Of a stretch of 52,723 nucleotides of DNA, positions 25,836-34,646 are shown piece after piece. The stretch lies in NCBI GenBank assembly GCA_028874075.1, contig JAPPLU010000005.1, positions 1 to 52,723 of the forward strand, in the 5' to 3' direction. How positions within the stretch are numbered: the first letter of the stretch is position 1; each line of letters starts with the position of its first letter. The DNA is from Chloroflexota bacterium. Its GTDB lineage: Bacteria > Chloroflexota > Dehalococcoidia > Lucifugimonadales > UBA3495. The translations under genes were made by a program, and so were the position numbers. The notes beneath the pieces are model-generated. The model made no database searches and was not told the origin of the DNA. It saw only the letters and a list, made by a program, of their open reading frames with translations.

Positions 25836-28800
25836 TGTAGATTTCGTCCCTGCTCCATGACGTTTCGTGCCCTGTCGAGACCGTAACTATCCTGACAGCG
25901 TCTCGATCCCGCTGCATCGGATCTGGCGGGCTGGTGCCGTTCTCGAACAGCCCCAAAGAGCAGATTATTCGCGGTTCCTGGGACTCACTTTCATGGTCCT
26001 CGGTCAGGCACAACCGGTCCTCGTCCCGAAGGGCGATTACCAGCTCTGCCAGCACAGTGTCGTCCACGCCGCTGCGCAATTGCCGGTTCAGGGTGTCTAC
26101 TGCTGTCTGCCGCAGGGGATAACGGTAAATATCATCAAGGACCTGGTGCAGCGCGGGAACGTCGAAGATTTGTCCTGCGATGGAATCGGCGTATGCCTTC
26201 AAGCGGGTATAGGTGCGGAAGCGTGCCCCGGAAGGGCGTCCGAGTTGGCCTCCAACCCGCTGTTCTTCCCTGGCGATATGCTTTACACCCTGCTCCACAA
26301 GGCTGTGGTGGACTTCGTGATGGAGTTGAGCCGGGGTGTCCGGCTTGCACTCTGCCGACGCCAGGATTTCCAACTGGGATTCAGTGATGCTCTTCCCATC
26401 CCGATCCACGTAAGCCAAGGCATCGTTGCCATCGGGAGTACGGACGAACACCAGAACACCTTCGGGCCTTTGGGCGATGGGGGCGTGATGACGAGAAGAG
26501 AAGACCACATCCGGCAGGTTGGTCACGGCTCGTTCCAGCCTGGGGTCGGCGCTGACGGCATTCTTCCAGATCTGGTAGGCGTGGGACGCCAGGTCCACCT
26601 CCCCGTCCGGTTCGCCGTCCAGGATACCGGCCCTTTCGTGGTAGAGATTCAGGATGGTCTGCTCGTCGGCCTCGTCCTCGAAGAAAGTCTCGTCGGCGCC
26701 GACCACTTCGGCATTCTCCTCCAGGCGGCGGCGCACCCTGCCGCGCAGGTCGATGATCCGTTCGACCCCCTCGGCGGGCAGGAAGGAATGGCAGAGTATC
26801 TCCTCCGCCGTCTGGCCGATCCGGTCGACGCGTCCGGCCCGCTGGATGAGCCGGATGATGGCCCAGGGAAGATCGTAGTTCACCACGATGGCGCAGTCCT
26901 GAAGGTTTTGTCCCTCGCTCAGCACATCGGTTGCAACCAGGACGCGCAACTCGCGCTCCGGTGAAACGGTGTCCCGCACCTGGTTGCTAACCGGGCTGAA
27001 TCGCCGGGCAAAGGCGGTCGGTTCCTCCGAGTTGCCGGTAACACCGGACATACCCTTCACATCCCTGTCCTTGAGTTGATCTTCAAGATACCGCACGGTG
27101 TCCGCAAACTGCGAAAAGACCAGTACCTTGCCATCTGAATGGGTCTTTGTGAGCAGCGAGTGGAGCGCGTCCAGCTTGGCGTCGTGTTCCGGACGCCAGG
27201 TGCCATGAGTTTGAAGCAGGCCCAGCAGGGCATTAGCGTCCGCCTGGAGGTCGGCTTCCAGGGACTTTCTGAAAAGGTCGGAACGCAGCCACCGGAATCG
27301 CTTATGGTATAGGCGCTGGTAGTCTCCGTATATCTCCGCGGCGCGGCTTTCGCAATGGTCAATTGTCCAAACGCTGCCCCCAGCTATTTCGGATTCCTCT
27401 ACATCTTCGTCCAGTTCGTCCTCTTCCTCAGAATCCAGGAAATCCATCGCGGCCTGCTGCTCGTCGTCATCGGTGAGCCGGGAATCGAGCATCTCGGCGT
27501 CCTGCGTGCCTATGGGAAGGGGAAGGCCGTTGCGGATGGCGTGAAGGAACACGTAGTTTCGTAGCAGATGACGCTCGACCGAAAGCAGGAAAGCCTCTCC
27601 GCTGCTCTCCAGGCGTTTGAACAGGTTGGTCCGGCAGAAGCCCATCAACCGCTTGCCCGCGCGGGAAAGGTTCTGGACCTGTCTGTCTTCACCTTGAGAA
27701 GGGGGCACCTGCGGTGAATCGAGAACGTAGTTGCCGAGACCATACCTGGGCAACTCCAGCTTGTTGATGGTTTCGACGACTGCGGGGGAGTAGAGACGGG
27801 CGTACTGGTCGTTGGGATTGGCCTCGTCTATAGTGAACTTGACCGTCTTCGGGACGCGGGTGGGGAAGTAGGACCTGTCACCGTCTTCGTAGGTGAGAAA
27901 TCTACGCCCTGTATCCTGATCCGTTTCCGCGTAGTTGTCCTGGATGAAGCTGCGGGTCCGGCGCACCAGGTATAGTCGCATCAAATCGCGCCAATCATCG
28001 GCATACTTGCTCAGGTCGAACGCTGCCATCGTGCGCGGCGACGCTTGGTGCCGCCTGCTGAACTCCACCTCGCCCAGTTCACGCAGCAGTCTTTCCGGGC
28101 GTATGCCCAGGTCCTGGTCATCCTCCACGAATACGCGCAGTTGGCTGGACAGGTCCAGGTAGGTCTTGTTGTAAGGCGTGGCCGACAGAAGGATGCACTT
28201 GCTCTCGTTTTCCCTTACGTACTCCTGGATGGCACGATAGCGCTTCCCATCTCGATTACGTAGGTTGTGGCTCTCGTCTATGACGACCAAGCGATAACGA
28301 CGAAGAGTAGGCAACTGCCTGGTTACCTGGCTGATGGAGATCACCCTGCCCCGCAAACCGTACTCGTGTGCATAGTCCTCCCACATGGAAACCAGGTTCT
28401 TTGGACAGATGATCAGCGTCTCAAGTCCGAAGTCATCCTCGAAGATCCGGGCCACGGCGGTCGCCATCAGGGTCTTGCCCAGGCCCACCACGTCGCCGAT
28501 AAGGACCCCGTTTCGTTTATTCAGATGGTGGGCCGCAATCTTGACCGCCGCCGCCTGGAAGTCGAACAAGCGGTTGCCGAAGACCCTCGGAATCTTGTAC
28601 TCGGCCAGGCCGGCGCGGGCTTCGTGGGAGAGGTGGTAGGCCATCTTCAGGTACACGTGATAGGGCGGGACCAGGGCCTCCCTCGCCCAGCTCTCCTCGA
28701 TGATCTGAATCAATTCCTCGGTGATGTCAACGCAGTAACGGTCCTTCCACCGGTCCTCGAACCACTGCTTGAGCTTGAGGGCGGCGTCGTGGTCCAGCAC

Positions 28801-29334
28801 GTCGACGTTCAGCTCGCCCTGTCCAGACAGACCGGAGAAGGTCAGGTTGCTGCTGCCCAAATAGCCCACGATGGGGTTGATGGGGTCGTCCCGGTAGAGG
28901 AGATAGAGCTTGGCATGAAGGGAGTGTCGCAAGAACAGCTTGACCACGACCTTGCCAGCCCTCAATTGGTCTGCCAACCGACGCAGGGTTTGTTCATCCG
29001 CATTGTTCGGCGCCCCGATGGTCAGTTGTTGGCGCAACTGCTCCGCCAACTGGAGGCGCAGGCGATGGGCAGTGCGGTTGTCCATGCCTGGAGAGCGGTC
29101 CGCCAAGCTAAGGGCCTCCCTGAGTTCCTCGTGGGGAGGACGCTGCATACCAACAAGCACACGGCAAGGGCCTTCGTCCGGCCCCCAATTATCCACGCAC
29201 GAGGCCAGACCTCCCCATCCGCGCATATTGAAATAACCGACGCAATAGTCCGCGCGGGAGGAAAGCCCCATGGTCTCCTGCAACGCGGGCAGTAAGCTAG
29301 ACCCAGATGAAAGGTTATCAAAGATACGTGGCAT
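25819..29334 (-). CDS. PLD nuclease-SNF2 helicase fusion protein
   Basis: 1171 residues from ATG 29334 (MPRIFDNL); the frame extends to 29427 but that part only overlaps the HTH gene. Residues 1-230 are a phospholipase D-like domain with HSLHAKLYLLYRD near 137 and GSSNLTFSGL. From about 260 follows a SNF2/Swi2 helicase: GDVVGLGKTLMA near 283, DESHNLRNRDG near 353, LSATPYNKTY, and a second lobe with LVFSQFADTVRYL, TDVLSEGQNLQ and QRAGRVDRIGQT near 835. It has an acidic stretch (SEEEDELDEDVEESE) between lobes. Such fusions translocate on DNA and could supply the cutting activity. In DISARM the PLD (DrmC) and SNF2 (DrmD) functions are separate; here they are one chain and DrmA/DrmB are absent. 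Confidence 0.85.
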   Translation of the reverse strand: MPRIFDNLSSGSSLLPALQETMGLSSRADYCVGYFNMRGWGGLASCVDNWGPDEGPCRVLVGMQRPPHEELREALSLADRSPGMDNRTAHRLRLQLAEQLRQQLTIGAPNNADEQTLRRLADQLRAGKVVVKLFLRHSLHAKLYLLYRDDPINPIVGYLGSSNLTFSGLSGQGELNVDVLDHDAALKLKQWFEDRWKDRYCVDITEELIQIIEESWAREALVPPYHVYLKMAYHLSHEARAGLAEYKIPRVFGNRLFDFQAAAVKIAAHHLNKRNGVLIGDVVGLGKTLMATAVARIFEDDFGLETLIICPKNLVSMWEDYAHEYGLRGRVISISQVTRQLPTLRRYRLVVIDESHNLRNRDGKRYRAIQEYVRENESKCILLSATPYNKTYLDLSSQLRVFVEDDQDLGIRPERLLRELGEVEFSRRHQASPRTMAAFDLSKYADDWRDLMRLYLVRRTRSFIQDNYAETDQDTGRRFLTYEDGDRSYFPTRVPKTVKFTIDEANPNDQYARLYSPAVVETINKLELPRYGLGNYVLDSPQVPPSQGEDRQVQNLSRAGKRLMGFCRTNLFKRLESSGEAFLLSVERHLLRNYVFLHAIRNGLPLPIGTQDAEMLDSRLTDDDEQQAAMDFLDSEEEDELDEDVEESEIAGGSVWTIDHCESRAAEIYGDYQRLYHKRFRWLRSDLFRKSLEADLQADANALLGLLQTHGTWRPEHDAKLDALHSLLTKTHSDGKVLVFSQFADTVRYLEDQLKDRDVKGMSGVTGNSEEPTAFARRFSPVSNQVRDTVSPERELRVLVATDVLSEGQNLQDCAIVVNYDLPWAIIRLIQRAGRVDRIGQTAEEILCHSFLPAEGVERIIDLRGRVRRRLEENAEVVGADETFFEDEADEQTILNLYHERAGILDGEPDGEVDLASHAYQIWKNAVSADPRLERAVTNLPDVVFSSRHHAPIAQRPEGVLVFVRTPDGNDALAYVDRDGKSITESQLEILASAECKPDTPAQLHHEVHHSLVEQGVKHIAREEQRVGGQLGRPSGARFRTYTRLKAYADSIAGQIFDVPALHQVLDDIYRYPLRQTAVDTLNRQLRSGVDDTVLAELVIALRDEDRLCLTEDHESESQEPRIICSLGLFENGTSPPDPMQRDRDAVRIVTVSTGHETSWSRDEIYNDDGR

Positions 29335-29348
29335 AGCTGCTCTACTCG

Positions 29349-29579
29349 CTACTCTTTCCCAACAACTGGTGTAGTTCTGCCAGTTGCATGGTTCTTGGGA
29401 GCGCTCCCACCCCCTGATTTTACCCATTCGTGTACTTCTGAGAGCCGAAAGCGCAGAAGCCGACCTACCCTGTGCGCGGGGAAGTCCTTGGACTCAACCC
29501 AACGGTAGATGGAGTCTTTGGCTACGCTCAAGTGGCCTGCCACGTCTGTAATACCGACCCAGCTTTCTTCAGACGCCAT
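29349..29579 (-). CDS. Excisionase-family helix-turn-helix protein
   Basis: 76 residues from ATG 29579, with GGAG nine bases upstream; the longer frame to 29651 has no RBS. The MerR-like excisionase pattern is complete: WVGITDVAGHLSVAKDSIY, RWVESKDFPAHRVGRLLRF, then SEVHEWVKSG. It is 14 bases upstream of the PLD-SNF2 helicase gene on the same strand, so it opens that operon. Similar small HTH proteins precede many restriction operons and act as regulators or specificity adaptors; a true excisionase role is less likely with no integrase next to it. Confidence 0.8.
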   Translation of the reverse strand: MASEESWVGITDVAGHLSVAKDSIYRWVESKDFPAHRVGRLLRFRLSEVHEWVKSGGGSAPKNHATGRTTPVVGKE

Positions 29580-29599
29580 GTCCACTAACTCCTCATAAG

Positions 29600-29628
29600 A
29601 ATATCCTACCAAATACAACGAATGTAAA
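29600..29628 (-). promoter_or_regulatory. Putative sigma-70-type promoter for the helicase-PIN-methylase operon
   Basis: On the minus strand TTTACA (29628-29623) and GATATT (29605-29600) are 17 bases apart, placing transcription start about 15 bases before the ATG at 29579, just ahead of the GAGGAG ribosome site. Read by eye from consensus only. Confidence 0.4.
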
Positions 29629-29840
29629 TGAATGTCGGTAAATATCATCAATCGTGCGCACTCTCCAGAAACGCGAAACCTCCCAATACATTGATGAGTG
29701 TCTTGTGTATCCTCGGCCGGCGCCTGCTCCGGTGGATACCGGAGAATTCAGCCCATGAGAACGAAGCCCCACCCTTGCAATACGCCGCTTTTGACAGTTG
29801 CCCACTGACGGCGACGGCTTCCCGCTGTTACGCTGGAGGC

Positions 29841-30746
29841 ATGGTCTTTTCACGAGAGCGCATCTTGGACGCCCTGGCCCGGCTGCCCTTCATAGTCGCA
29901 GGGGAACTGGCCCTGAGCTAGGGCGAGCCGCTAGCGACGGTCCACCGCGCCCTGTCCGGCCTGCTGCAAGACGGCTTGGCCCGGCGGGTCAGCCACGGCA
30001 CGGCCACCTGCCCTCCAGCCATCGCTACTACCTCACAAAGAAGGGCATCAGCGCAGTCGATGATGGCCTTGACTATTACGACTACTAGGCACTACTCACC
30101 TTCGGACTTGGTGCGGGCCTATCTCGCGTCCCGGCAGTGGTTGGCATTGCTCATCCGCCGCATGGACGCCGTGGCTTCGGTGTACCGCCTGACAGCAACG
30201 CTGTCCCCAGGCGTGGACGGCCTGGAAACCCTGGTGGAGTTCCACTGCCGGGGCCGCTTCGACGCGGGTATCACCCTCCACAATGGCCGCAGCTTCGGGG
30301 TGGCGCGCCAAGGCTTGGCCCTGCGGCGCTGCTCTCTCTACGACCGCCTGCAGGCCATCATCGTGTACCACTACAACCGCTGTCCCTCCGTCGTGCTGGT
30401 GCTGCTCCCCAGCCCCTGGGAGCAACGGCTGACCGACGAGTTCTGCCTCAACGCCGACCTTCGGGACTGCTACGTGGGCGTAGAGTACCGGGAGACTCTG
30501 GAAGGATGGGACCACCGTGTCTGGTATTCGTCCAACTGGGTGGTGGGCAGGACGTACCGCACCCTGGAGCAGGTGATCTCCCAGGCCGACGGCGGAAGGT
30601 GGTTTTACCCGGAGGCGCCGGAGCGCAAGCGGGCCTCCCTGCCCGACCCTCGGCGGATGGTCAAGGCAGGTCCGGCCTCCGGCCTCAGCCCCTCGGAAAA
30701 GGGCGCCCTGGACCTGATCACCGACCATCTCGAAATCGCCAACTAA
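29841..30746 (+). pseudogene. Broken replication-relaxation-type HTH protein
   Basis: ATG 29841 with GGAGG upstream begins an HTH domain (SRERILDALARLPFIVAGEL) like those at 40063 and 51531. It is stopped by an in-frame TAG at 29919-29921. The same frame then reopens (ATVHRALSGLLQDGLARRVSHG), but between about 30012 and 30085 the expected wing (SSHRYYLTKKGISAVDDG) is in another frame, after which the first frame resumes to 30746 (WLALLIRRMDAVASVYRL and onward). So there is one nonsense change and a compensating pair of frameshifts. The C-terminal part seen in the intact relatives (the DAFGxLRRxD...LEWERRAV region) is absent or unrecognisable. It is likely a decayed relic of an element of the kind found at 33.7-52.7 kb. 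Confidence 0.7.
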
Positions 30747-32665
30747 CTTTCGGTATCATCACTGGGGAGTATAGCTGCTACGCGCTCCAGAATTTGTTGC
30801 CATTCAACGCCAGCGCGTTCTTGTGACCGTTCTACGACTTCAGGGTAGGCATTAAACCAATTTTGGTGGTGGCCCACTACCCGACCTTTATATCCTGAGC
30901 CTTGGCCCCATTCACGATCACAACGGTCCCAGAACGGGTCATCGGGTTGCATATGTGCCGAATGTACTGCCACTCCCGTTCGATAGCTTCTCCCCAGTAG
31001 GGCTTCAGTTCCGTCCTCGAGGGTGCGGCGGGCTTGTTGAACCAAGTCGAAAGCATCCTCCAATTCAGGGTCTTGCAACAGGTTAGCAGTGATTGCCTTG
31101 AATCCTTCTAGTTTTGGAGACACAGCGCTGGCCACCATTGCTCGGGTGCCAAAGCCGAGGTGGTGTGCGTACTCTAGGTTGGGCCATTCCCCCAGTCTCC
31201 GAACGCTTGCGCGCAATGTGCTCGCATAGGCTCTATCGATAGCGACGAACAGACTATCCTGCAGGCGCTCTGAAAAATCCCCAACTTGTTGGTTGTTTTC
31301 CAACCATACGGCCAAGCGCCTAGCGGCCTGTTTTTGAACTTCCCACACTTGCACATTCTCGTAATTTTGCACCAGAGCATTAGCATCGCTTATCACTTCT
31401 GATAGGCGGGCGCAATGCGTTGCCCGAAGGGCGCTCACGAGATCCATCAAAAAGCTGCTGAACTGTTGCGCATCATCTTCATTGACATTGAAAAATTCAA
31501 CGCGCACATAGGGGAGATCTCGGTCTTGCAACTGAAGTTCAACCTCTTGACGTTTTCGATGGTAGCCTTCGGCTGTGGATCTCACCCTATCCCCCAGTTC
31601 GTCTTTTACATCCAAAGCTTGGCCCGAGTGTGGTAACACCAATATCGCAGCCTTGGTCTCCAAATCTGGGAATCGTGCTCTTACGGCTCTTTCCAAAAGT
31701 TGTTGCAAAGTAGGTGCTGGTGCATCATTAAAAGACGAGCCAAGCACCGCAACTGTGTTAGGTTCGTTGAGATGAAGCTCCAAATCTGCGCGTTCGGCCG
31801 TTCCGTCGATTCCTTTCGTGTCCACAACGCGAATTGACAGCAATTCCTCACCCAGAATTCTTTGGGGCAAAATAACCTCAACGCGCCTCGGCAGGGAAAA
31901 TTCAGGATGCTGACCGTAATTCAGCATCTTAAAATGCTCCTGTATCCACTGCAATGGCTCTGCATCAGGAGTTTCGCTACGCCAAATTTCCCGGCGCGTC
32001 CGATTGTGGATACCCATTCTGGTCCAGATTTCGGCGGCGAGCGCATCTGCATCAGCCAATTCTTCAGCCAAATTGCGAGCGTGGTCGACAACGTTATTGA
32101 TCGTACCATCGGCGTTTCTGTGTGTCTCCGGTAAGAGACCGCTCATGTTTCGGATAGCCCTTACTACTTCTCTTGAGAGAGGGGTTTCTCCGCCTCGCTG
32201 TGTCTCGGCTGAAGGCGTCAAATACCGAGCGAATTCGCGCACTTCTCTTTCGAGTTCGGCTTCGCTCCTCGGTTCTACTATAAGGCCGTAGTCCGGCCCG
32301 TTCACAAGGTGAACCTCGCAGATAGTGGTTCCGCCGCCACCCACTTCAAGCACGGGGACCGTTTCTTCCAGCATGCTTGGTTGCATTTCAAGGCCGGCTA
32401 CACGACATAGGGCTGTGGTTTTACCCACGCCGATGTTCCCGACGAACGCAATGGTGTGGTTAGTATCCAAGACCAAGTTGGCTGCACTGATTAACTCCTC
32501 CCGAGACACGCCCAAGCGCTGTACAAACGCATTCCTGATGTCAGGGCTTTCGGTAAGCTCTCCGAGGCTCTGGAGAGCTCTTTCGGCTTCCGCTAAGAGC
32601 GCCGTATCGGGGTGTCCAACAGGAGGCTCCGGTAAATTCAGCCAAACTTGGTTATCGGTAGTCAT
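30743..32665 (-). CDS. Dynamin-like / large P-loop GTPase
   Basis: 640 residues, ATG 32665, stop overlapping the broken gene on the other strand by four bases. The P-loop is FVGNIGVGKTTALCRVAG near residue 75 and a G3-like switch is RVVDTKGIDG near 282; GGGGTTICEVHLV supplies the switch-I threonine. A clear NKxD is not visible. The distance between P-loop and G3 is unusually long, with a helical insert. The C-terminal half is helical (QVWEVQKQAARRLAVWLENNQ) with no transmembrane segment. The layout suggests a dynamin-family or AIG-type GTPase. Such proteins occur alone in defence islands, but no phenotype can be read from the sequence, and it has no operon partner. Confidence 0.65.
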   Translation of the reverse strand: MTTDNQVWLNLPEPPVGHPDTALLAEAERALQSLGELTESPDIRNAFVQRLGVSREELISAANLVLDTNHTIAFVGNIGVGKTTALCRVAGLEMQPSMLEETVPVLEVGGGGTTICEVHLVNGPDYGLIVEPRSEAELEREVREFARYLTPSAETQRGGETPLSREVVRAIRNMSGLLPETHRNADGTINNVVDHARNLAEELADADALAAEIWTRMGIHNRTRREIWRSETPDAEPLQWIQEHFKMLNYGQHPEFSLPRRVEVILPQRILGEELLSIRVVDTKGIDGTAERADLELHLNEPNTVAVLGSSFNDAPAPTLQQLLERAVRARFPDLETKAAILVLPHSGQALDVKDELGDRVRSTAEGYHRKRQEVELQLQDRDLPYVRVEFFNVNEDDAQQFSSFLMDLVSALRATHCARLSEVISDANALVQNYENVQVWEVQKQAARRLAVWLENNQQVGDFSERLQDSLFVAIDRAYASTLRASVRRLGEWPNLEYAHHLGFGTRAMVASAVSPKLEGFKAITANLLQDPELEDAFDLVQQARRTLEDGTEALLGRSYRTGVAVHSAHMQPDDPFWDRCDREWGQGSGYKGRVVGHHQNWFNAYPEVVERSQERAGVEWQQILERVAAILPSDDTES

Positions 32666-33683
32666 GACTAGGATTCTCCATTGCAGAGTGTGTCTGGCTC
32701 ATTGGGGGCAGGGCACTGCGACGGACTCAGAAATGCCTGTCATGATACCGGTCGAGCCACCCACCGCCACCGTGCTGGATCCAACAGGACGCGAAGCAGG
32801 CAACAGCATCTCATCGTATGTTAGCGGCTTTGTACTTATCTAGATTTAGCGCAAAGCCTAGCAAACGGCAGTCTGAATCTGATGACGATTATAACAGTGT
32901 TGGCAACACGGTCACACTCATGGGTCGTGGGATTATCACCTTTCTGCGTACCGTGCCAATCGGAATCGCACACTCACGAAAGGATCTCTTCCCATCTTGC
33001 CCTAGCCGGTACTGGTGGCTATCTCAGGTACGCCTGGGTATAAGCGTTCGGTCTAGGGGCCGACGATTGACCAAGAGATCCCGGGAGCGGCGGCAGGCCC
33101 CCGTTGACAATGCCAGGACGTTCTCATCCTACCCGTATCCGGTAGGAGCAGGCGGTTTCCTCGGCGGTCCTGCGTGTTGGCGTCGTCATCTTCCCGCTCT
33201 CCCCAAGGAGCTTCTTCCCCAGATGGCGATTGGCCATTTGCGATGAATCCGGACAGAGTAGGGCCACACATACGCTTGCAAAGCGTTCTCATCCTACAGA
33301 CGCCCTACACCGTCGGGTGACTCTTGACAGTGAAGGAAGCCCGCATACATCCGCTCGCCGGCAGATGCAACTACCCCGACGCCGGGCGGAAACGCAAAAA
33401 AGGCGCCACACATGGGCAGAACGGGGAAGGATGCCGTTATTGGCGCCCTTCCCTGCGTGTCAGGGCCGATACCTCCCGCCCATTGGAAAAAACCATGGGG
33501 CCGGTCTTGCCGCCCAGCCGGTGAAGGGCAACCCAGGTATCCCAGGCCCGAAACTCCGCCAGAGAACTGCGACTTACGCGGCTGTGGGGAGCGGCGGCGG
33601 CCGTTCCCCATTGGCAGCCCCGACCACGGGCCATCGCGCCGGTTTCCGGTAGATGACGGACTGCCGGCGTTGCCGCCGTTGCG
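32666..33683. other. About 1 kb without a convincing gene; contains a 14-bp direct repeat
   Basis: Several overlapping open frames exist but none has both an RBS and recognisable protein. CGTTCTCATCCTAC occurs at 33119-33132 and 33284-33297. The first copy runs into a hairpin CCTACC/GGTAGG. A short palindrome GTGTTGGCAACAC lies at 32897-32909. GC content rises across this stretch toward the right, so an element boundary may lie here. Confidence 0.4.
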
Positions 33684-34646
33684 CTAAATCCCCTCCGGCT
33701 TCCCCCGCTTCAGCATTGCGGCGCAGCCCCTTTCGTCCACGATGTGGTTCACCGAGACCCGTCCGTGGCTATCGTATCCGGTGGTGTAGGCGAACTCCAC
33801 CTCGGCGCCCCAGGGCACCCGCCCGCCGGTCCGAATCGTGCCGTTGCGCGGCCCGCCGGCGCCCCTGACCACCACGCCGTTGCGCCGGCCCTTCTTCCAG
33901 GCCAGGACCCTCAGTTCCACCGGCGCCACCAGTTCCCCCTGAGAGGGCGCGAACAGCACCTCGTGCAGTCGCCGCAGCACGTCGCCCGACGGGGTGCGCT
34001 GGCCGTTCATGATCTGGGAGAGATGACCAGTGCTGATGCCCGCCCGGCGCGCCGTCTCGTTCTGGCTGTAACCGTGAGCGTCCATGCGCTCCCAAAGGGC
34101 CCGTGGGTCGATGTCGGCGGGCCGGGCGGCTTCGACCTTCACCGGGGCCTGCAACACCTCTTCCACCTGCTTCTGAACCTTCGGACTCAGGTGGCGGTGC
34201 CCCCGGGACGCCTGGGACAGGTAGTGGTAGCTGATGCCAGCCCGGTCCGCCACCTGCCGCAGGCTCATACCCTGCTCCCTGGCTCGCTCCCGGATGTAGG
34301 TACTCTGTCCGCCCGGCACCGCGCCGCCCTGCTGGTAGACCACGCCCTGCCCGGGGACCTCGCCCAGCGCGGCGGCAATCTTGTCCCGCATCCCGGGGGT
34401 GAGGGGCTTGTTGCCGTTGGCCACCTGTCCCAGGTGGGACGGCGTAACGCCCATGAGGGCGGCCAGTTCCTTGAGGTTGAGGCCCTTGCGCCGGGCCGCC
34501 GCCCGCAGTTCGCTCTCGGGCTTGCCCGTGTTTTTTCCGATCCACGTGTCTTTGTCCTGTACAGGGTTGCCATAGCCGTCCGTGTCGCCGGTGGCGGCGA
34601 GGTCGTGGGTGATGCCGGTCTTGTCGATACTGGCAGTTGCCTTCAT
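33684..34646 (-). CDS. Protein with three tandem Xre-type helix-turn-helix domains
   Basis: 320 residues, ATG 34646 with GGAGG seven bases upstream. Three separate HTH units can be read: LNLKELAALMGVTPSHLGQV at about 55-75, MSLRQVADRAGISYHYLSQA at about 125-145, and YSQNETARRAGISTGHLSQI at about 195-215, each followed by a short helix with P or S and a basic stretch. The C-terminal 85 residues (VELRVLAWKKGRRNGVVVRG) form a beta-rich domain I do not recognise. A single chain with three recognition helices could bind a long or repeated site. It stands at the left end of element A on the minus strand. Confidence 0.75.
   Translation of the reverse strand: MKATASIDKTGITHDLAATGDTDGYGNPVQDKDTWIGKNTGKPESELRAAARRKGLNLKELAALMGVTPSHLGQVANGNKPLTPGMRDKIAAALGEVPGQGVVYQQGGAVPGGQSTYIRERAREQGMSLRQVADRAGISYHYLSQASRGHRHLSPKVQKQVEEVLQAPVKVEAARPADIDPRALWERMDAHGYSQNETARRAGISTGHLSQIMNGQRTPSGDVLRRLHEVLFAPSQGELVAPVELRVLAWKKGRRNGVVVRGAGGPRNGTIRTGGRVPWGAEVEFAYTTGYDSHGRVSVNHIVDERGCAAMLKRGKPEGI

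Noticed and set aside
22017..29579. Calling the helicase-methylase operon DISARM
   Set aside because: No DrmA or DrmB; the PLD and SNF2 parts are fused in one chain.
33268..33290. A tRNA-Cys-like anticodon stem-loop (ACGC, TTGCAAA loop, GCGT)
   Set aside because: No T-arm GGTTCRANNCC, D-arm or acceptor stem around it.
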